DNA of 64,000 nucleotides from Actinoplanes subtropicus (GCF_000721705.1 NZ_JOJL01000001.1:248001-312000), one strand, 5' to 3'. Numbered from the stretch's first letter, positions 56,697-64,000 are shown. Notes: generated from the letters alone by a model not told the origin. Made by a program: numbers and translations.

Positions 56697-58430
56697 GTGG
56701 GGGATCGCGTCCGCGCGGCGGAGGAGAAAACCGAGGAGAAGCCGGCCGCGCCGGTGATCGTCCGGCCGCAGCCGGCGACCGGCAACCGGGCGACGGCGGA
56801 CCTGTTGAGCGGCCCGAACGCGGACCCCGCCCGCCGCGCCGACGTCGCGGACCTGGGCGCCCCGGCCGGGAACCGCGCGGTGACCCAATTGCTGACCGCC
56901 GCGCCGCCGGACCCGGCGATCGACTGGATCGAGAGCCTGCCCGCGGAGATCAAGCAGCAGATCGACAACTTCACCGCGAAGCAGGAGAAGGCGGCCGACA
57001 CCGGGAACGAGAAGCTCGCGGACGCGCGGACCCGCAACCGGCACACGTTCATGGCGACCATGCGCTGGGCCATGGGCGACGACGACGCGCTGATCCAGCA
57101 GCATTTCCAGGCCATCGCGCCGATCGACGTGGGCGACGGCGAACAGCTGTGGGCGCACTCGTCGACCCGGGAGCGGCTGGCCGCGGTGAAGGCGGAACTG
57201 GAGGCGCAGGGCATCCCGATGCCGCAGACCACGGTCGGCCTGGGCATGCGCGGCGACCACCTGAACCGGGGCAACAAGGGGCGCACCTGGTTCACGCACG
57301 CGGTCGGCTTCGCGGTGGACTGGCGGGCGTACCAGACGCCGCGGATCACCGACGACAAGCTGATCACGCTGTTCGACATGGTGACCGGCGGCCGGCCGGA
57401 CATGAAGACCAGCGTCGAGGGCGACACCCGGATCGACCTCGAGATCAAGATGGGCCAGGGCAAGGCCGACCCGGCCGCGGCGAAGAAGCTGCTGGACTCG
57501 GTCGACGCCGAGTACACCCGGCTCACCCAGGCCTCCGAGACGTTCAAGACCGATCTGCCCAAGGAGACCCTGGACCGGCTGGGCGAAGTGGAGCAGGCCC
57601 GGTTCGCGGTGGGCACCGCCCGTAAGGCGCTGGCCAAGCTGAAGGCCCGGAAGAAGCCGACGGCGGCCACGACCGAGGAGATCGAGGCCGGGCAGAAGGC
57701 GATCACCGACGCGCAGGAGCACTACGACAAGCTGGTCGCGGCGATCGTGCCGGACCTGCCGAAGCTCTTCGAGCCGTGGACCAAGAAGATCGACGAGCGG
57801 ATCGCCGTGATCGACCGGGAGTTCGCCGGCGCGGACGTCGACGAGGAGCTGCTCACCAGCGACTACGGCCTGAAGGACCGGGAGGCGAAGGCCCGGCAGG
57901 TGCGCAAGGACGAGGCGGCGCTGGCCAAGGCGAAGATCAAGGACGAGGCGAAGCTGGCCCAGCTGCACCAGCGCGCGCAGGAGCTGGAGGAGGACGTCGC
58001 GAAGCGCCGGAAGTACAGGGCCGACACCACCACGGCCCTCGGCGCCAAGAAGACCCAGGCGCTGATCGACGAGAAGTTCCGGCTGATCACGCTGCGCGGG
58101 CTGAAGGAGGGCCTGATCACCAACGCCAACGGCTTCGTCTTCCGCACCAAGCTGGCCACCGACGATCCGGCGATCGACCAGTTGCTCGGGCTGATGCCGG
58201 AGAACCGCGGCGGCTTCTTCACCCCGGACGTGGCGGGCGGCGAGGCGCAGGCCAAGGCCGGGCAGTTCAGCGGGGCGCACGGCTACGGGCTGACCTTCAT
58301 CAAGAGCATGGTGAGCCACGGCTTCGAGGCCGGGATGGCCTGGCGCGGCGGCTCCGACCCGATGCACTTCGAGCTGGCCGAGGGCCGCAAGTTCCTCAAG
58401 ACGGCGGGGGCGAGCCCGCTCGGCTCGTAG
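56697..58430 (+). CDS. M15-like metallopeptidase with a long helical insertion and a GNRA-type N-terminus
   Basis: The 577-residue cytoplasmic-looking protein starts with a disordered segment containing TGNRATADLL and AGNRAVTQLL (residues 28-68), like the N-termini of DUF4157/eCIS-associated proteins. THAVGFAVDW (H201, D208) matches the SxHxxGxAxD zinc motif of M15 D-Ala-D-Ala peptidases, and WRGGSDPMHFEL (H557) matches their final zinc motif. Between them lie about 350 residues, much of it charged coiled coil (about 285-470), where normal M15 domains have 50-70. There is no signal peptide. Export by a contractile injection or other non-Sec route is possible but unproven. A strong terminator follows. 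Confidence 0.72.
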   Translation: MGDRVRAAEEKTEEKPAAPVIVRPQPATGNRATADLLSGPNADPARRADVADLGAPAGNRAVTQLLTAAPPDPAIDWIESLPAEIKQQIDNFTAKQEKAADTGNEKLADARTRNRHTFMATMRWAMGDDDALIQQHFQAIAPIDVGDGEQLWAHSSTRERLAAVKAELEAQGIPMPQTTVGLGMRGDHLNRGNKGRTWFTHAVGFAVDWRAYQTPRITDDKLITLFDMVTGGRPDMKTSVEGDTRIDLEIKMGQGKADPAAAKKLLDSVDAEYTRLTQASETFKTDLPKETLDRLGEVEQARFAVGTARKALAKLKARKKPTAATTEEIEAGQKAITDAQEHYDKLVAAIVPDLPKLFEPWTKKIDERIAVIDREFAGADVDEELLTSDYGLKDREAKARQVRKDEAALAKAKIKDEAKLAQLHQRAQELEEDVAKRRKYRADTTTALGAKKTQALIDEKFRLITLRGLKEGLITNANGFVFRTKLATDDPAIDQLLGLMPENRGGFFTPDVAGGEAQAKAGQFSGAHGYGLTFIKSMVSHGFEAGMAWRGGSDPMHFELAEGRKFLKTAGASPLGS

Positions 58431-58442
58431 AATGCTCGTAGA

Positions 58443-58473
58443 AAGAGGGCCGGCGCCCGGCGCCGGCCCTCTT
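58443..58473. terminator. bidirectional terminator between convergent genes
   Basis: AAGAGGGCCGGCG (58443-58455) and CGCCGGCCCTCTT (58461-58473) are perfect 13-bp arms around CCCGG, 13 bp after the M15-like gene and 14 bp from the M4 protease stop. The AA/TT flanks give short U-tracts both ways. Confidence 0.9.
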
Positions 58474-58487
58474 GTGGTGCTACGACC

Positions 58488-60575
58488 TCAGCTCACGTTG
58501 AGGGCGGTGTTGTCGACCTGGAAGGAGGTCTGCAGCGAGGAGTCCTCCACGCCGCTGAAGGAGATGGTCACGGTCTGGCCCTTGAGGCTGGACACGTCGA
58601 ACGACTTCAGCGCGTAGCCGGCGGCGTTCAGGTTGGAGTAGGTGGCCAGGGTCGTCGAGCCGGCCTTGACCGTCAGCTTGTCGTACGCGGTCGAGCCGGT
58701 GGTCTCCGCCGTGGTGATCTTCAGGTAGAAGCTCAGCGTGGCCTTGCTGCAGGTGGACGGGATCGTCACCGATTGCGTGAGCGTGTCGGTGTGGGTGGAG
58801 CCGTACCCGTCGAGCCAGGCGAAGTAGCTACCCGCGTACGGCACGTTGGTGCCGGACGCCGTGGAGATCACGCCTGAGGTCTGCGACCAGGTGGTCGCGC
58901 CGCTCTCGAAGCCGGCGTTCCCGAGCAGCTGCGCCGAGGTGCAGGTGCCGCCGGTCGGGGGCGTGGTGGGCGTGGTGGTCGGCGGCGTGGTGGGCGGAGT
59001 GGTGGGCGTGGTGGTCGGCGGCGTCGTGGTGCCCGAGCAGGTCGGGTCGCCGGACTGCGCGGGAACGCTGACCGCGTCCCAGGCCGCCTTGACCGTGTTG
59101 AACGCGGTGCAGTCGCCCGGGTACAGGTTCTTCGCCGCGGTGAGCGTCCAGGTCCGGTACTTCAGGTACGACGAGCTCGAGGTCTTGAGCAGCATCGCGT
59201 TGTACATGATGGTGATGGCCTTCTGGATGCCCAGGCCGGTCACCGTCGAGTTGTTGCAGGTCGGGCTGGCGGGCTGGCCGTTGCCGCTGGTGCCCTGCGC
59301 GACCAGGTAGAACCAGTGGTTACCGGGGCCGGCCGCGGCGTGCACCTCCTCGGACGGGATGCTCGAGGAGTAGCAGTTGTCGTCGCCCAGCGCCGACGGG
59401 TTGTACATGTTGCGGATCGGGCCGCTGCCGACCAGGTTGATCTCCTCGCCGACCAGGTAGTCCGGCGGGTCGTTCGGGCTGTTGATGAACGCCTCGGTCG
59501 CCGCGCCGAAGGTGTCGGCCACGAACTCCTGAGTGTTGCCGCCCGAGATCGCGCCCGGGGTGTGGTCGTCGATGCCGTGGCCGAGCTCGTGGCCCACCAC
59601 GTCCGCCGACGAGATCCACTGACCGGCCGAGTTGTAGCCGATCTGCACCTGGGTGCCGTCGTAGTACGCGTTCTCCTCCTGGTCGCCGACCCGCAGCGGC
59701 CATGCGCCGCCGGAGCCGTCCTGGCCGTTGCGGCCCAGCCACTGCGACAGCATCTGGGTCTGCTTCTCGGCCACGAAGAGGGCATCGACGCAGCCGGTCT
59801 CCCGGTTGGTACCGGTGCCGTTGCCCCAGGTGTTCGTCGATTTGGTGAACGTCGTGTTGTTCGCCGCGTCCTGGCACTTGAGCGTCGGCTCGGTGGAGGA
59901 CTGCATCGAGTACGTCGAGCCGGACAGGGTGGTGTCGAGCGAGACCCCGCCGTAGATCCAGCCGGTGCCGGAGCCGGTCGCCTCGGTGACGTGCTCCTTG
60001 GTGCTGAGCACCTTGCCGGTGAGCGCGTCGACGTCCACGGTGAGCCGGCTCGGACCCTCGGCGCCGCGCCCGTCGACCGTCGTCTGCCAGGCCAGCTTCG
60101 CCGCGGCGCCCTCGGCGGCGACCACGATGAGCTTGGTGCCCTCGGTCCGGGCCACCGACTTCAGCTGCTTCCGGGCGGTCGCCGCGGCCGCGGTGTCGGC
60201 CACCTTCGGCGTGGTGGCCAGGTCGCCGATCGGGCTGGACTGCGCGACCGAGGTGTACTTCGTCGCCCCGCTGGCGTCGGACATGACGACCAGGTCGCCG
60301 CCGTCGACCGGAAGGCCCTTGTACGTACGGGTGAAGGGGGTGTAGTTGAGGCCGTGCGACGTGAGCACCTGGTGTCGCTGGAAGGTGTCGTACTTGCTGG
60401 CCTTCAGCAGCGCGGGCTGGCTCGCGACGAGCGCGTCGGCGTTGGCGGCGGCCAGCTTGGCGGCGGCCGCCGGGTCGGGCGGTGTCGCGGTGGCCGGCTG
60501 GGCCACCGCGACCAACGCCGTCGCGGCCGCGGTGCCGGCCGCGATCGCGAGGATCAGGGGGGTTCGACGTTTCAC
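58488..60575 (-). CDS. secreted M4 (thermolysin-like) neutral metalloprotease
   Basis: The 695-residue preproenzyme has a Sec signal (MKRRTPLILAIAAGTAAATALVAVAQPATA), an FTP/PepSY-type propeptide (about 40-195) and the M4 catalytic domain with HELGH (329-333), third zinc ligand E350 in TQEFVADTFGAA, and the C-terminal helper His in EVHAAAGPGNHWFYLV. A Thr/Pro linker (TTPPTTTPTTPPTT) then joins a C-terminal beta-sandwich of about 145 residues (GFESGATTWSQTSGVISTA...VTISFSGVEDSS), a PPC-like adhesion or substrate module. GTG 60575 follows AAGGAG. It secretes as an extracellular scavenging protease; the propeptide is removed for activity. Confidence 0.94.
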   Translation of the reverse strand: MKRRTPLILAIAAGTAAATALVAVAQPATATPPDPAAAAKLAAANADALVASQPALLKASKYDTFQRHQVLTSHGLNYTPFTRTYKGLPVDGGDLVVMSDASGATKYTSVAQSSPIGDLATTPKVADTAAAATARKQLKSVARTEGTKLIVVAAEGAAAKLAWQTTVDGRGAEGPSRLTVDVDALTGKVLSTKEHVTEATGSGTGWIYGGVSLDTTLSGSTYSMQSSTEPTLKCQDAANNTTFTKSTNTWGNGTGTNRETGCVDALFVAEKQTQMLSQWLGRNGQDGSGGAWPLRVGDQEENAYYDGTQVQIGYNSAGQWISSADVVGHELGHGIDDHTPGAISGGNTQEFVADTFGAATEAFINSPNDPPDYLVGEEINLVGSGPIRNMYNPSALGDDNCYSSSIPSEEVHAAAGPGNHWFYLVAQGTSGNGQPASPTCNNSTVTGLGIQKAITIMYNAMLLKTSSSSYLKYRTWTLTAAKNLYPGDCTAFNTVKAAWDAVSVPAQSGDPTCSGTTTPPTTTPTTPPTTPPTTTPTTPPTGGTCTSAQLLGNAGFESGATTWSQTSGVISTASGTNVPYAGSYFAWLDGYGSTHTDTLTQSVTIPSTCSKATLSFYLKITTAETTGSTAYDKLTVKAGSTTLATYSNLNAAGYALKSFDVSSLKGQTVTISFSGVEDSSLQTSFQVDNTALNVS

Positions 60576-60723
60576 GCGGGTACTCCTTCCCTGCCCGGGG
60601 GTTTGGGCAGGCTCAAGGTCCGGTGTGACGATGGGTCACGCCTGGACGCCTTGAGGTGTGACGCTAGGCATTGACGAGTGTCTTTGGAAATAGGGAAAAC
60701 CCTTGCTCGCCGCCCGCCGGGCA

Positions 60724-60762
60724 TACGACTTAGGTCGTACGAGCGACGTAAGACCGTGGTCG
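60724..60762. promoter_or_regulatory. palindromes upstream of the LLM oxidoreductase gene
   Basis: TACGAC-TTAG-GTCGTA (60724-60739) and GACC-GT-GGTC (60753-60762) lie in the 224-bp divergent region 60576-60799. The second shares its GACCGTGGTC core with the palindrome at 24440, ahead of the membrane gene next to the NarL-type regulator. Nothing else stands out in the region. Confidence 0.4.
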
Positions 60763-60799
60763 GATGTGCTCTTGGCCCCGCCCGAGCAGGATGTCCGGC

Positions 60800-61636
60800 A
60801 TGACTGAGCGAGAGTTCCGCTTCGGTGTCGTCGCCGGTAAGGCGCCCTCGGGCGCGGAGTGGGCCGCCACCGCGCGGCGGGCCGAGGAGCTGGGCTATGA
60901 CACCCTCCTGATCCCCGACACGGTACACACCTATGCGCCGTTCGCCGCGCTGGCGGCCGCCGCCGCGGTGACCTCAGCCCTGCGCCTGGGGACGTATGTG
61001 CTGAGCGCGCCGAACCGCCCGCCCGGCCTGGTCGCGTGGGAGTCCGAGACCCTCCAGCAGCTCAGCGACGGCCGCTTCGAGCTGGGCGTGGGCGGCGGCC
61101 GGCCGGGCGCCGAGCACGACGCCGAGGCGCTGGGCGGCAGTTTCGGCACGCCCGCCGAGCGGCTCGAGCGGGTGGCCGAGACGGTCGCCGCGGTGCGCAA
61201 GCTGGAGCATCCGCCGCCCGTCCTGATCGCCGCGAGCCGGCCGCGCATGCTCCGCTTGGCCGCCGCGCAGGCCGACATCGTGGCACTGGGCCTGCCCCCA
61301 CAGTCCACTGAGGACGAGTTGGGCCGGGTGATCGCCGAGCTGCGCGAGTCGGCCGCCGACCGCTTCGACCAGCTCGAGCTGCATCTGAATTCGGCGGCGG
61401 TGGCCCCGAGGGTCGACGACCTGCCGCCGTGGCTCTCCCACATGGTCGGCGGCGACCCCCGCGCGATGGCAGCGGCCGGCGGCATAGCCTTCCTCGTCGG
61501 CTCCCCGCCCGAAATCGCCGACCGCCTCCACCAGCGCCGAGCCGACCTGGGCATCTCCTACATCGGCGTAAACGCCCTCTTCATGGAAGAGTTCGCCCCG
61601 GTCCTAGCCCTCCTGAGGCAGGCGTCAAAACCTTGA
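60800..61636 (+). CDS. LLM-class flavin/F420-dependent oxidoreductase
   Basis: The 278-residue luciferase-like TIM barrel begins EFRFGVVAGKAPSGAEWAATARRAEELGYDTLLIPDTVHTYAPFAALAAAAAVTSALRLGTYVL and has SDGRFELGVGGGRP and PPVLIAASRPRMLRLAAAQADIV, typical of the actinobacterial F420-dependent subgroup (MSMEG_2516-like), rather than FMN monooxygenases. It reduces or oxidises an unknown small molecule. ATG 60800 gives the best family start, with an AGCAGG purine tract upstream; ATG 60791 is possible. A palindromic repeat unit follows 16 bp after the stop. Confidence 0.87.
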   Translation: MTEREFRFGVVAGKAPSGAEWAATARRAEELGYDTLLIPDTVHTYAPFAALAAAAAVTSALRLGTYVLSAPNRPPGLVAWESETLQQLSDGRFELGVGGGRPGAEHDAEALGGSFGTPAERLERVAETVAAVRKLEHPPPVLIAASRPRMLRLAAAQADIVALGLPPQSTEDELGRVIAELRESAADRFDQLELHLNSAAVAPRVDDLPPWLSHMVGGDPRAMAAAGGIAFLVGSPPEIADRLHQRRADLGISYIGVNALFMEEFAPVLALLRQASKP

Positions 61637-61651
61637 GTCGAAACCATATGC

Positions 61652-61743
61652 CCGTACGCGTCGGCGGTCCCCGCCGGTTTGAGCCGCTCTCGCCTCTCCC
61701 CGCGACCGCCTGCAACGAGAGGCCGCAACGCGCCTCTCGCGTG
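61652..61743 (+). repeat. dispersed palindromic intergenic repeat, copy C
   Basis: From CCGTACGCGTCGG to CGCCTCTCGCGTG this aligns with copy A at 33739, including the shared CGCCTCTCCCCGCGA and CGCCTGCAA. It too lies directly after a gene (LLM oxidoreductase), and the AAAACCTT before it also precedes copy A. It is more diverged than A is from B. Confidence 0.7.
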
Positions 61744-62044
61744 TAGCGGTTGGCCACCACGGCCCCGTTTGCCGCTGCCTGTGGCCGCTGCCTGTGGCCG
61801 CTGCCTGTGGTCGCTGCCTGTGGCCGCCGTCGACGCCGATGCCGGCCGCCGCGGACAGCGCGCCACCCGCGGTCGGCTGGCTGCGTCCGCGTTCCCGCGG
61901 TGCGGCGCCGATCCCGGTCGGCCGCTCGCGCCCGGGCGGTGTCGTGGGGCGTGCGTCGACGGCGGTCGGCGGCTTGCGCCTGGGCGGTGCATGCGGGGCG
62001 TCGGTGGCGGTTGGCTGCTTGGGCGGCCGGGGTTGGCCGGGCTT
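61744..62044. other. 301-bp noncoding, repeat-rich stretch between convergent genes
   Basis: Apart from the 13-bp repeats at 61771, the segment 61910-62030 holds two imperfect copies of a 45-bp sequence beginning GGTCGG(C/G)(C/G)GCT(C/T)GCGCC. I see no gene, terminator hairpin with clean arms, or RNA. Confidence 0.45.
61771..61822 (+). repeat. 13-bp tandem repeat, four copies
   Basis: GCCGCTGCCTGTG occurs at 61771, 61784 and 61797, with a one-base variant (GTCGCTGCCTGTG) at 61810. The period of 13 is not a multiple of three, in line with noncoding DNA. Confidence 0.9.
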
Positions 62045-63220
62045 CTAGCGTGGGGCTGTGCCGCGGGCCGCCCAGGCTCGTGCGGTTAGCGGGATGGAGC
62101 CGTCGGCCTCGCGGGGGAGCCGTGCGGCGAGCAGTGCGCGGACGGCCTCGCGCTGGTCGGGCGGCATGGCGGCGACCAGGGCCGGGGCGGGGCCCTGGCC
62201 GCCGAGGAACGGCCGCCAGTAGTCGTCGAAGTCGGCGAACACCGTGGGGACCTCGATCGCCCGGGTCTCCACATCGGTCAGACCCGCGGCGGTCCAGGCC
62301 TCGCGCAGCGCCTCCGGGTGGCAGATCGGGAAGCGGGGGCCCTCGTCGTGTGTCGCGGCGGCGGGATCCACCTCGACGGCGGCGTCCCAGAAGTACCGCA
62401 TCATCCGCATGCCGTCGGCGTAGTCCCAGACATACGCGGCGACCGTCGCGCCGGACGCCGCGACTCGGGCGAACTCGGCCACCGCGCGTTCCGGCCGCGG
62501 CACGAAGTTCAGCGCGAGGCCGCTCACGACCGCGTCGAAGCGGCCGCCCGCGAGCGGCAACGCCCCTGCATCGCCGGCGACGAAGCCGCCCGCCGCCGCA
62601 TCGCCGGCGACGAAGCCGCCCGCCGCCGCATCGCCGGCGACGAAGCCGCCTGCCGCCGCGTGGCCGGCCGCGAAGCCGCCTGCCGCCGCGTGGTCGGCGG
62701 CGTGGCCGCCTGCCGCCGCGTGGTCGGCCGCGAAGCCGCCCGTCGCTGCATTGCCGGCCGCGACGCTGCCGGGCGCCGCGTTGTCGGCCGCGAAGCTGCC
62801 AGCCGCGGGCCGCTGTTCGGGCTCGCTGTTCGGGTCGCTGGTGTGGGGGTGGCCGGCTGCCTGGCGTCCGGGGGCGGCGGTCGTGTCGCCGGCGTGGGGG
62901 TCGTTCGTTGCCTGGTGTTCGGGGGCGGCGGTGACGGCGCCGGCGGCCGCTCGGGGTGCGGGGTTGTCGGTGGGGGAGCCGAGCGGCAGCCGGTTTCGGG
63001 CCTCGGTCAGGAAGCCGCGGGACATGTCGACGCCGATCAGCAGCGCCGGGGCCGCGGCGTCGAGCACCGTCCCGGTCAGCGCGCCCGTTCCGCAGCCCGC
63101 GTCCAGCCAGCGCCGGCCGGTCGGTAGCGCGAGCCAGCGCACGAATTCCGTGGCGACCCGGCGGCTCCATCGACCTACATACGCTTCGTAAGCACCCGCC
63201 ACCGCCCACACGTCTCCCAT
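62045..63220 (-). CDS. class I SAM-dependent methyltransferase with internal 10-residue repeat expansion
   Basis: The 391-residue enzyme has SAM motif I WLDAGCGTGALTG (residues 38-50), the acidic ribose contact GVDMS (D65), and the later Rossmann strand DAGALPLAGGRFDAVVSGLALNFVPRPERAVAEFARV, so it belongs with UbiE/Methyltransf_11-type enzymes. Between residue 80 and 220, where relatives have about 20 residues, it carries a low-complexity stretch and then eight 10-residue units (141-220) ending in the native FVAGDAGAL. Start ATG 63220 has TACCTT six bases upstream and is probably leaderless. The substrate is unknown; whether the enlarged fold is active is a real question. Confidence 0.85.
   Translation of the reverse strand: MGDVWAVAGAYEAYVGRWSRRVATEFVRWLALPTGRRWLDAGCGTGALTGTVLDAAAPALLIGVDMSRGFLTEARNRLPLGSPTDNPAPRAAAGAVTAAPEHQATNDPHAGDTTAAPGRQAAGHPHTSDPNSEPEQRPAAGSFAADNAAPGSVAAGNAATGGFAADHAAAGGHAADHAAAGGFAAGHAAAGGFVAGDAAAGGFVAGDAAAGGFVAGDAGALPLAGGRFDAVVSGLALNFVPRPERAVAEFARVAASGATVAAYVWDYADGMRMMRYFWDAAVEVDPAAATHDEGPRFPICHPEALREAWTAAGLTDVETRAIEVPTVFADFDDYWRPFLGGQGPAPALVAAMPPDQREAVRALLAARLPREADGSIPLTARAWAARGTAPR
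62561..62800 (-). repeat. 30-bp in-frame minisatellite inside the methyltransferase
   Basis: Eight 30-bp units code on the minus strand for GSFAADNAAP, GSVAAGNAAT, GGFAADHAAA, GGHAADHAAA, GGFAAGHAAA, GGFVAGDAAA, GGFVAGDAAA and the native GGFVAGDAGA. Identity is highest next to the native copy and falls away toward the N-terminal side, as expected of repeated local duplication of the enzyme's own strand. Confidence 0.92.
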
Positions 63221-63232
63221 GTGAGGAAGGTA
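63221..63232 (-). promoter_or_regulatory. leaderless-type -10 box for the methyltransferase gene
   Basis: On the minus strand TACCTT (63232 to 63227) is followed by six bases and ATG 63220. The 151-bp divergent region continues to the secreted protein gene at 63372. Confidence 0.45.
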
Positions 63233-63371
63233 CCGGGGGCTTCGTGGCGATTTGAGCGCACGGTTTCCCTACATCTTGTAGGCGACTCTTGACCTTGCCG
63301 GGGACATCGACGAGCATGCGCGCGTGCGCGTGGTGAACAGCCCAAATGCGCAGCGTAGGCAAGGAGAAGCA

Positions 63372-64000
63372 ATGCAGCTTCGTCTCATGGCCGTGGCCGC
63401 CACGGCATTGACCCTGGTCATCACCCCCGTTGCCGCGGCGGCCGCCGGTCCCGACGGATCCGGCCGGCCGATGCCGTACCGCCATCTCAAACAGCTGGCC
63501 GCCGAGCGCTCGGCGCACGCCAAGTCCTTCACCGCCAAGGCGGCCGACGACAGCGACGAGGGCGGCGAGGACCCCGAGGAGATAGCCGAACAGGCCGAGC
63601 AGTGGGCCGAGGCGCGGTCGGCGCCCGGCATCGTCGCGCCGGGCGCGTACTCCGCGGCCTGGCAGCAACAGCAGAGCCTGCCGCGCACCGGCGGCAGCTG
63701 GACCCACGTCACGAACCGGCCGTACAACTCGGACGACCCGCGCTACCGCGACATCGAGAGCAACTCCTCCGGCGGCGCCGGCCTGGTCACCGGGCGCGTC
63801 ACCGGCCTGGCCGCGGACAACCACGGCAACGTGTACGCGGGCGCGGCCAACGGCGGCGTCTGGCGCTCGACCAGCGGCGGCGGCCACTGGACGCCGATCT
63901 CCGAGAAGCTGCCCTCGCCGTCCACCGGTGACCTGCGGCTCGACTCGCGGGGCCGGCTCTGGTACGCGACCGGCGAGGCCAACACCAGCGCCACCTCGTT
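63372..64000 (+). CDS. secreted BNR/sortilin-like repeat protein, 3' truncated by window edge
   Basis: The frame opened by ATG 63372, with AAGGAG five bases upstream, runs to the right edge without a stop. The 209 visible residues have a Sec signal peptide (MQLRLMAVAATALTLVITPVAAAAA), an acidic helical segment (AADDSDEGGEDPEEIAEQAEQWAEARS), and then beta-propeller-like units: GSWTHVTNRPYNSDDP, VTGRVTGLAADNHGNVYAGAANGGVWRSTSGGGHWTPIS and LRLDSRGRLWYATGEAN. SxDxGxxW-type Asp-box and GGVWRST motifs are those of exo-acting BNR glycosidase or sortilin-type proteins. The rest of the gene is needed for any function. Confidence 0.8.
   Translation, partial: MQLRLMAVAATALTLVITPVAAAAAGPDGSGRPMPYRHLKQLAAERSAHAKSFTAKAADDSDEGGEDPEEIAEQAEQWAEARSAPGIVAPGAYSAAWQQQQSLPRTGGSWTHVTNRPYNSDDPRYRDIESNSSGGAGLVTGRVTGLAADNHGNVYAGAANGGVWRSTSGGGHWTPISEKLPSPSTGDLRLDSRGRLWYATGEANTSATS

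Noticed and set aside
59316..60674. A 452-codon plus-strand open frame opposite the M4 protease
   Set aside because: Antisense shadow; the minus-strand product has an HELGH active site and a signal peptide.
62561..62800. 30-bp repeats that could be mistaken for a CRISPR array
   Set aside because: The units are contiguous with no spacers, keep a protein frame and grade in identity, so they are an in-gene minisatellite.

Overview
The window is very GC-rich and densely coded on both strands. Its gene families are typical of filamentous actinomycetes: AfsR/SARP ATPase regulators, a SigE-family sigma factor, an HTH-DUF5753/DUF397 pair, CU044_5270-type anti-sigma partners, a GPP34 protein, an LLM F420-type oxidoreductase and secreted hydrolases. 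Many genes start at GTG, and several have a TANNNT -10 box 6 to 8 nt before the start codon and no Shine-Dalgarno, as expected of actinobacterial leaderless mRNAs. A Micromonosporaceae (Actinoplanes-like) host is my best guess, but it is inference. I see no tRNA, rRNA, CRISPR array, transposase or prophage.

Layout. 0-5.8 kb: two tandem SARP/AAA regulators, the first cut by the window edge. 5.9-11 kb: a divergent hypothetical/nitronate monooxygenase pair, a sigma factor with its membrane partner, YggT and an M24 peptidase. 11.2-13.4 kb: a glycine-rich GT39 membrane glycosyltransferase. 13.5-22.6 kb: a sugar-catabolic island (tagatose-type aldolase, two PfkB kinases, ABC importer, SIS protein, GH4 glycosidase, DeoR repressor). 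22.6-30.2 kb: a two-component system, a membrane protein, an acyltransferase, a diguanylate cyclase and a second sigma factor with partner. 30.4-35.1 kb: secreted alpha-amylase, LacI regulator and secreted lipase. 35.5-42.3 kb: two GNAT-like proteins, an APC permease, GPP34, the HTH/DUF397 pair and a LysR regulator. 42.3-48.5 kb: a two-component system divergent from a lipoprotein and a MacB-like ABC export set. 48.5-54.3 kb: a PEBP lipoprotein, a TetR-kinase-SIS amino-sugar operon, and a divergent glycosyltransferase/aldehyde dehydrogenase operon. 54.3-64 kb: M23 lipoprotein, NfeD-SPFH pair, an unusual M15-like protein, a secreted M4 protease, an LLM oxidoreductase, a repeat-expanded methyltransferase, and a secreted BNR-type protein cut by the right edge.

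How genes fit together. The 13.5-22.6 kb genes make a coherent route: import of a galactoside or amino sugar, hydrolysis by a GH4 enzyme, isomerisation/deamination by a SIS protein, phosphorylation by PfkB kinases, cleavage by a class II tagatose/fructose bisphosphate aldolase. A repeated TCGTTT-containing motif upstream of three promoters is a good candidate DeoR operator. A second SIS protein lies in an operon with a sugar-kinase-like APH-fold protein.

The most unusual items are a methyltransferase whose Rossmann fold carries eight 10-residue repeats copied from its own strand; a dispersed palindromic intergenic repeat family (an inverted pair at 33.7-33.9 kb and one copy at 61.65 kb); an M15-like peptidase whose zinc motifs are about 350 residues apart; and a 36-bp divergent intergenic region in which a 12-bp-arm palindrome gives each gene the same TAGGGT-N6-ATG leaderless promoter.
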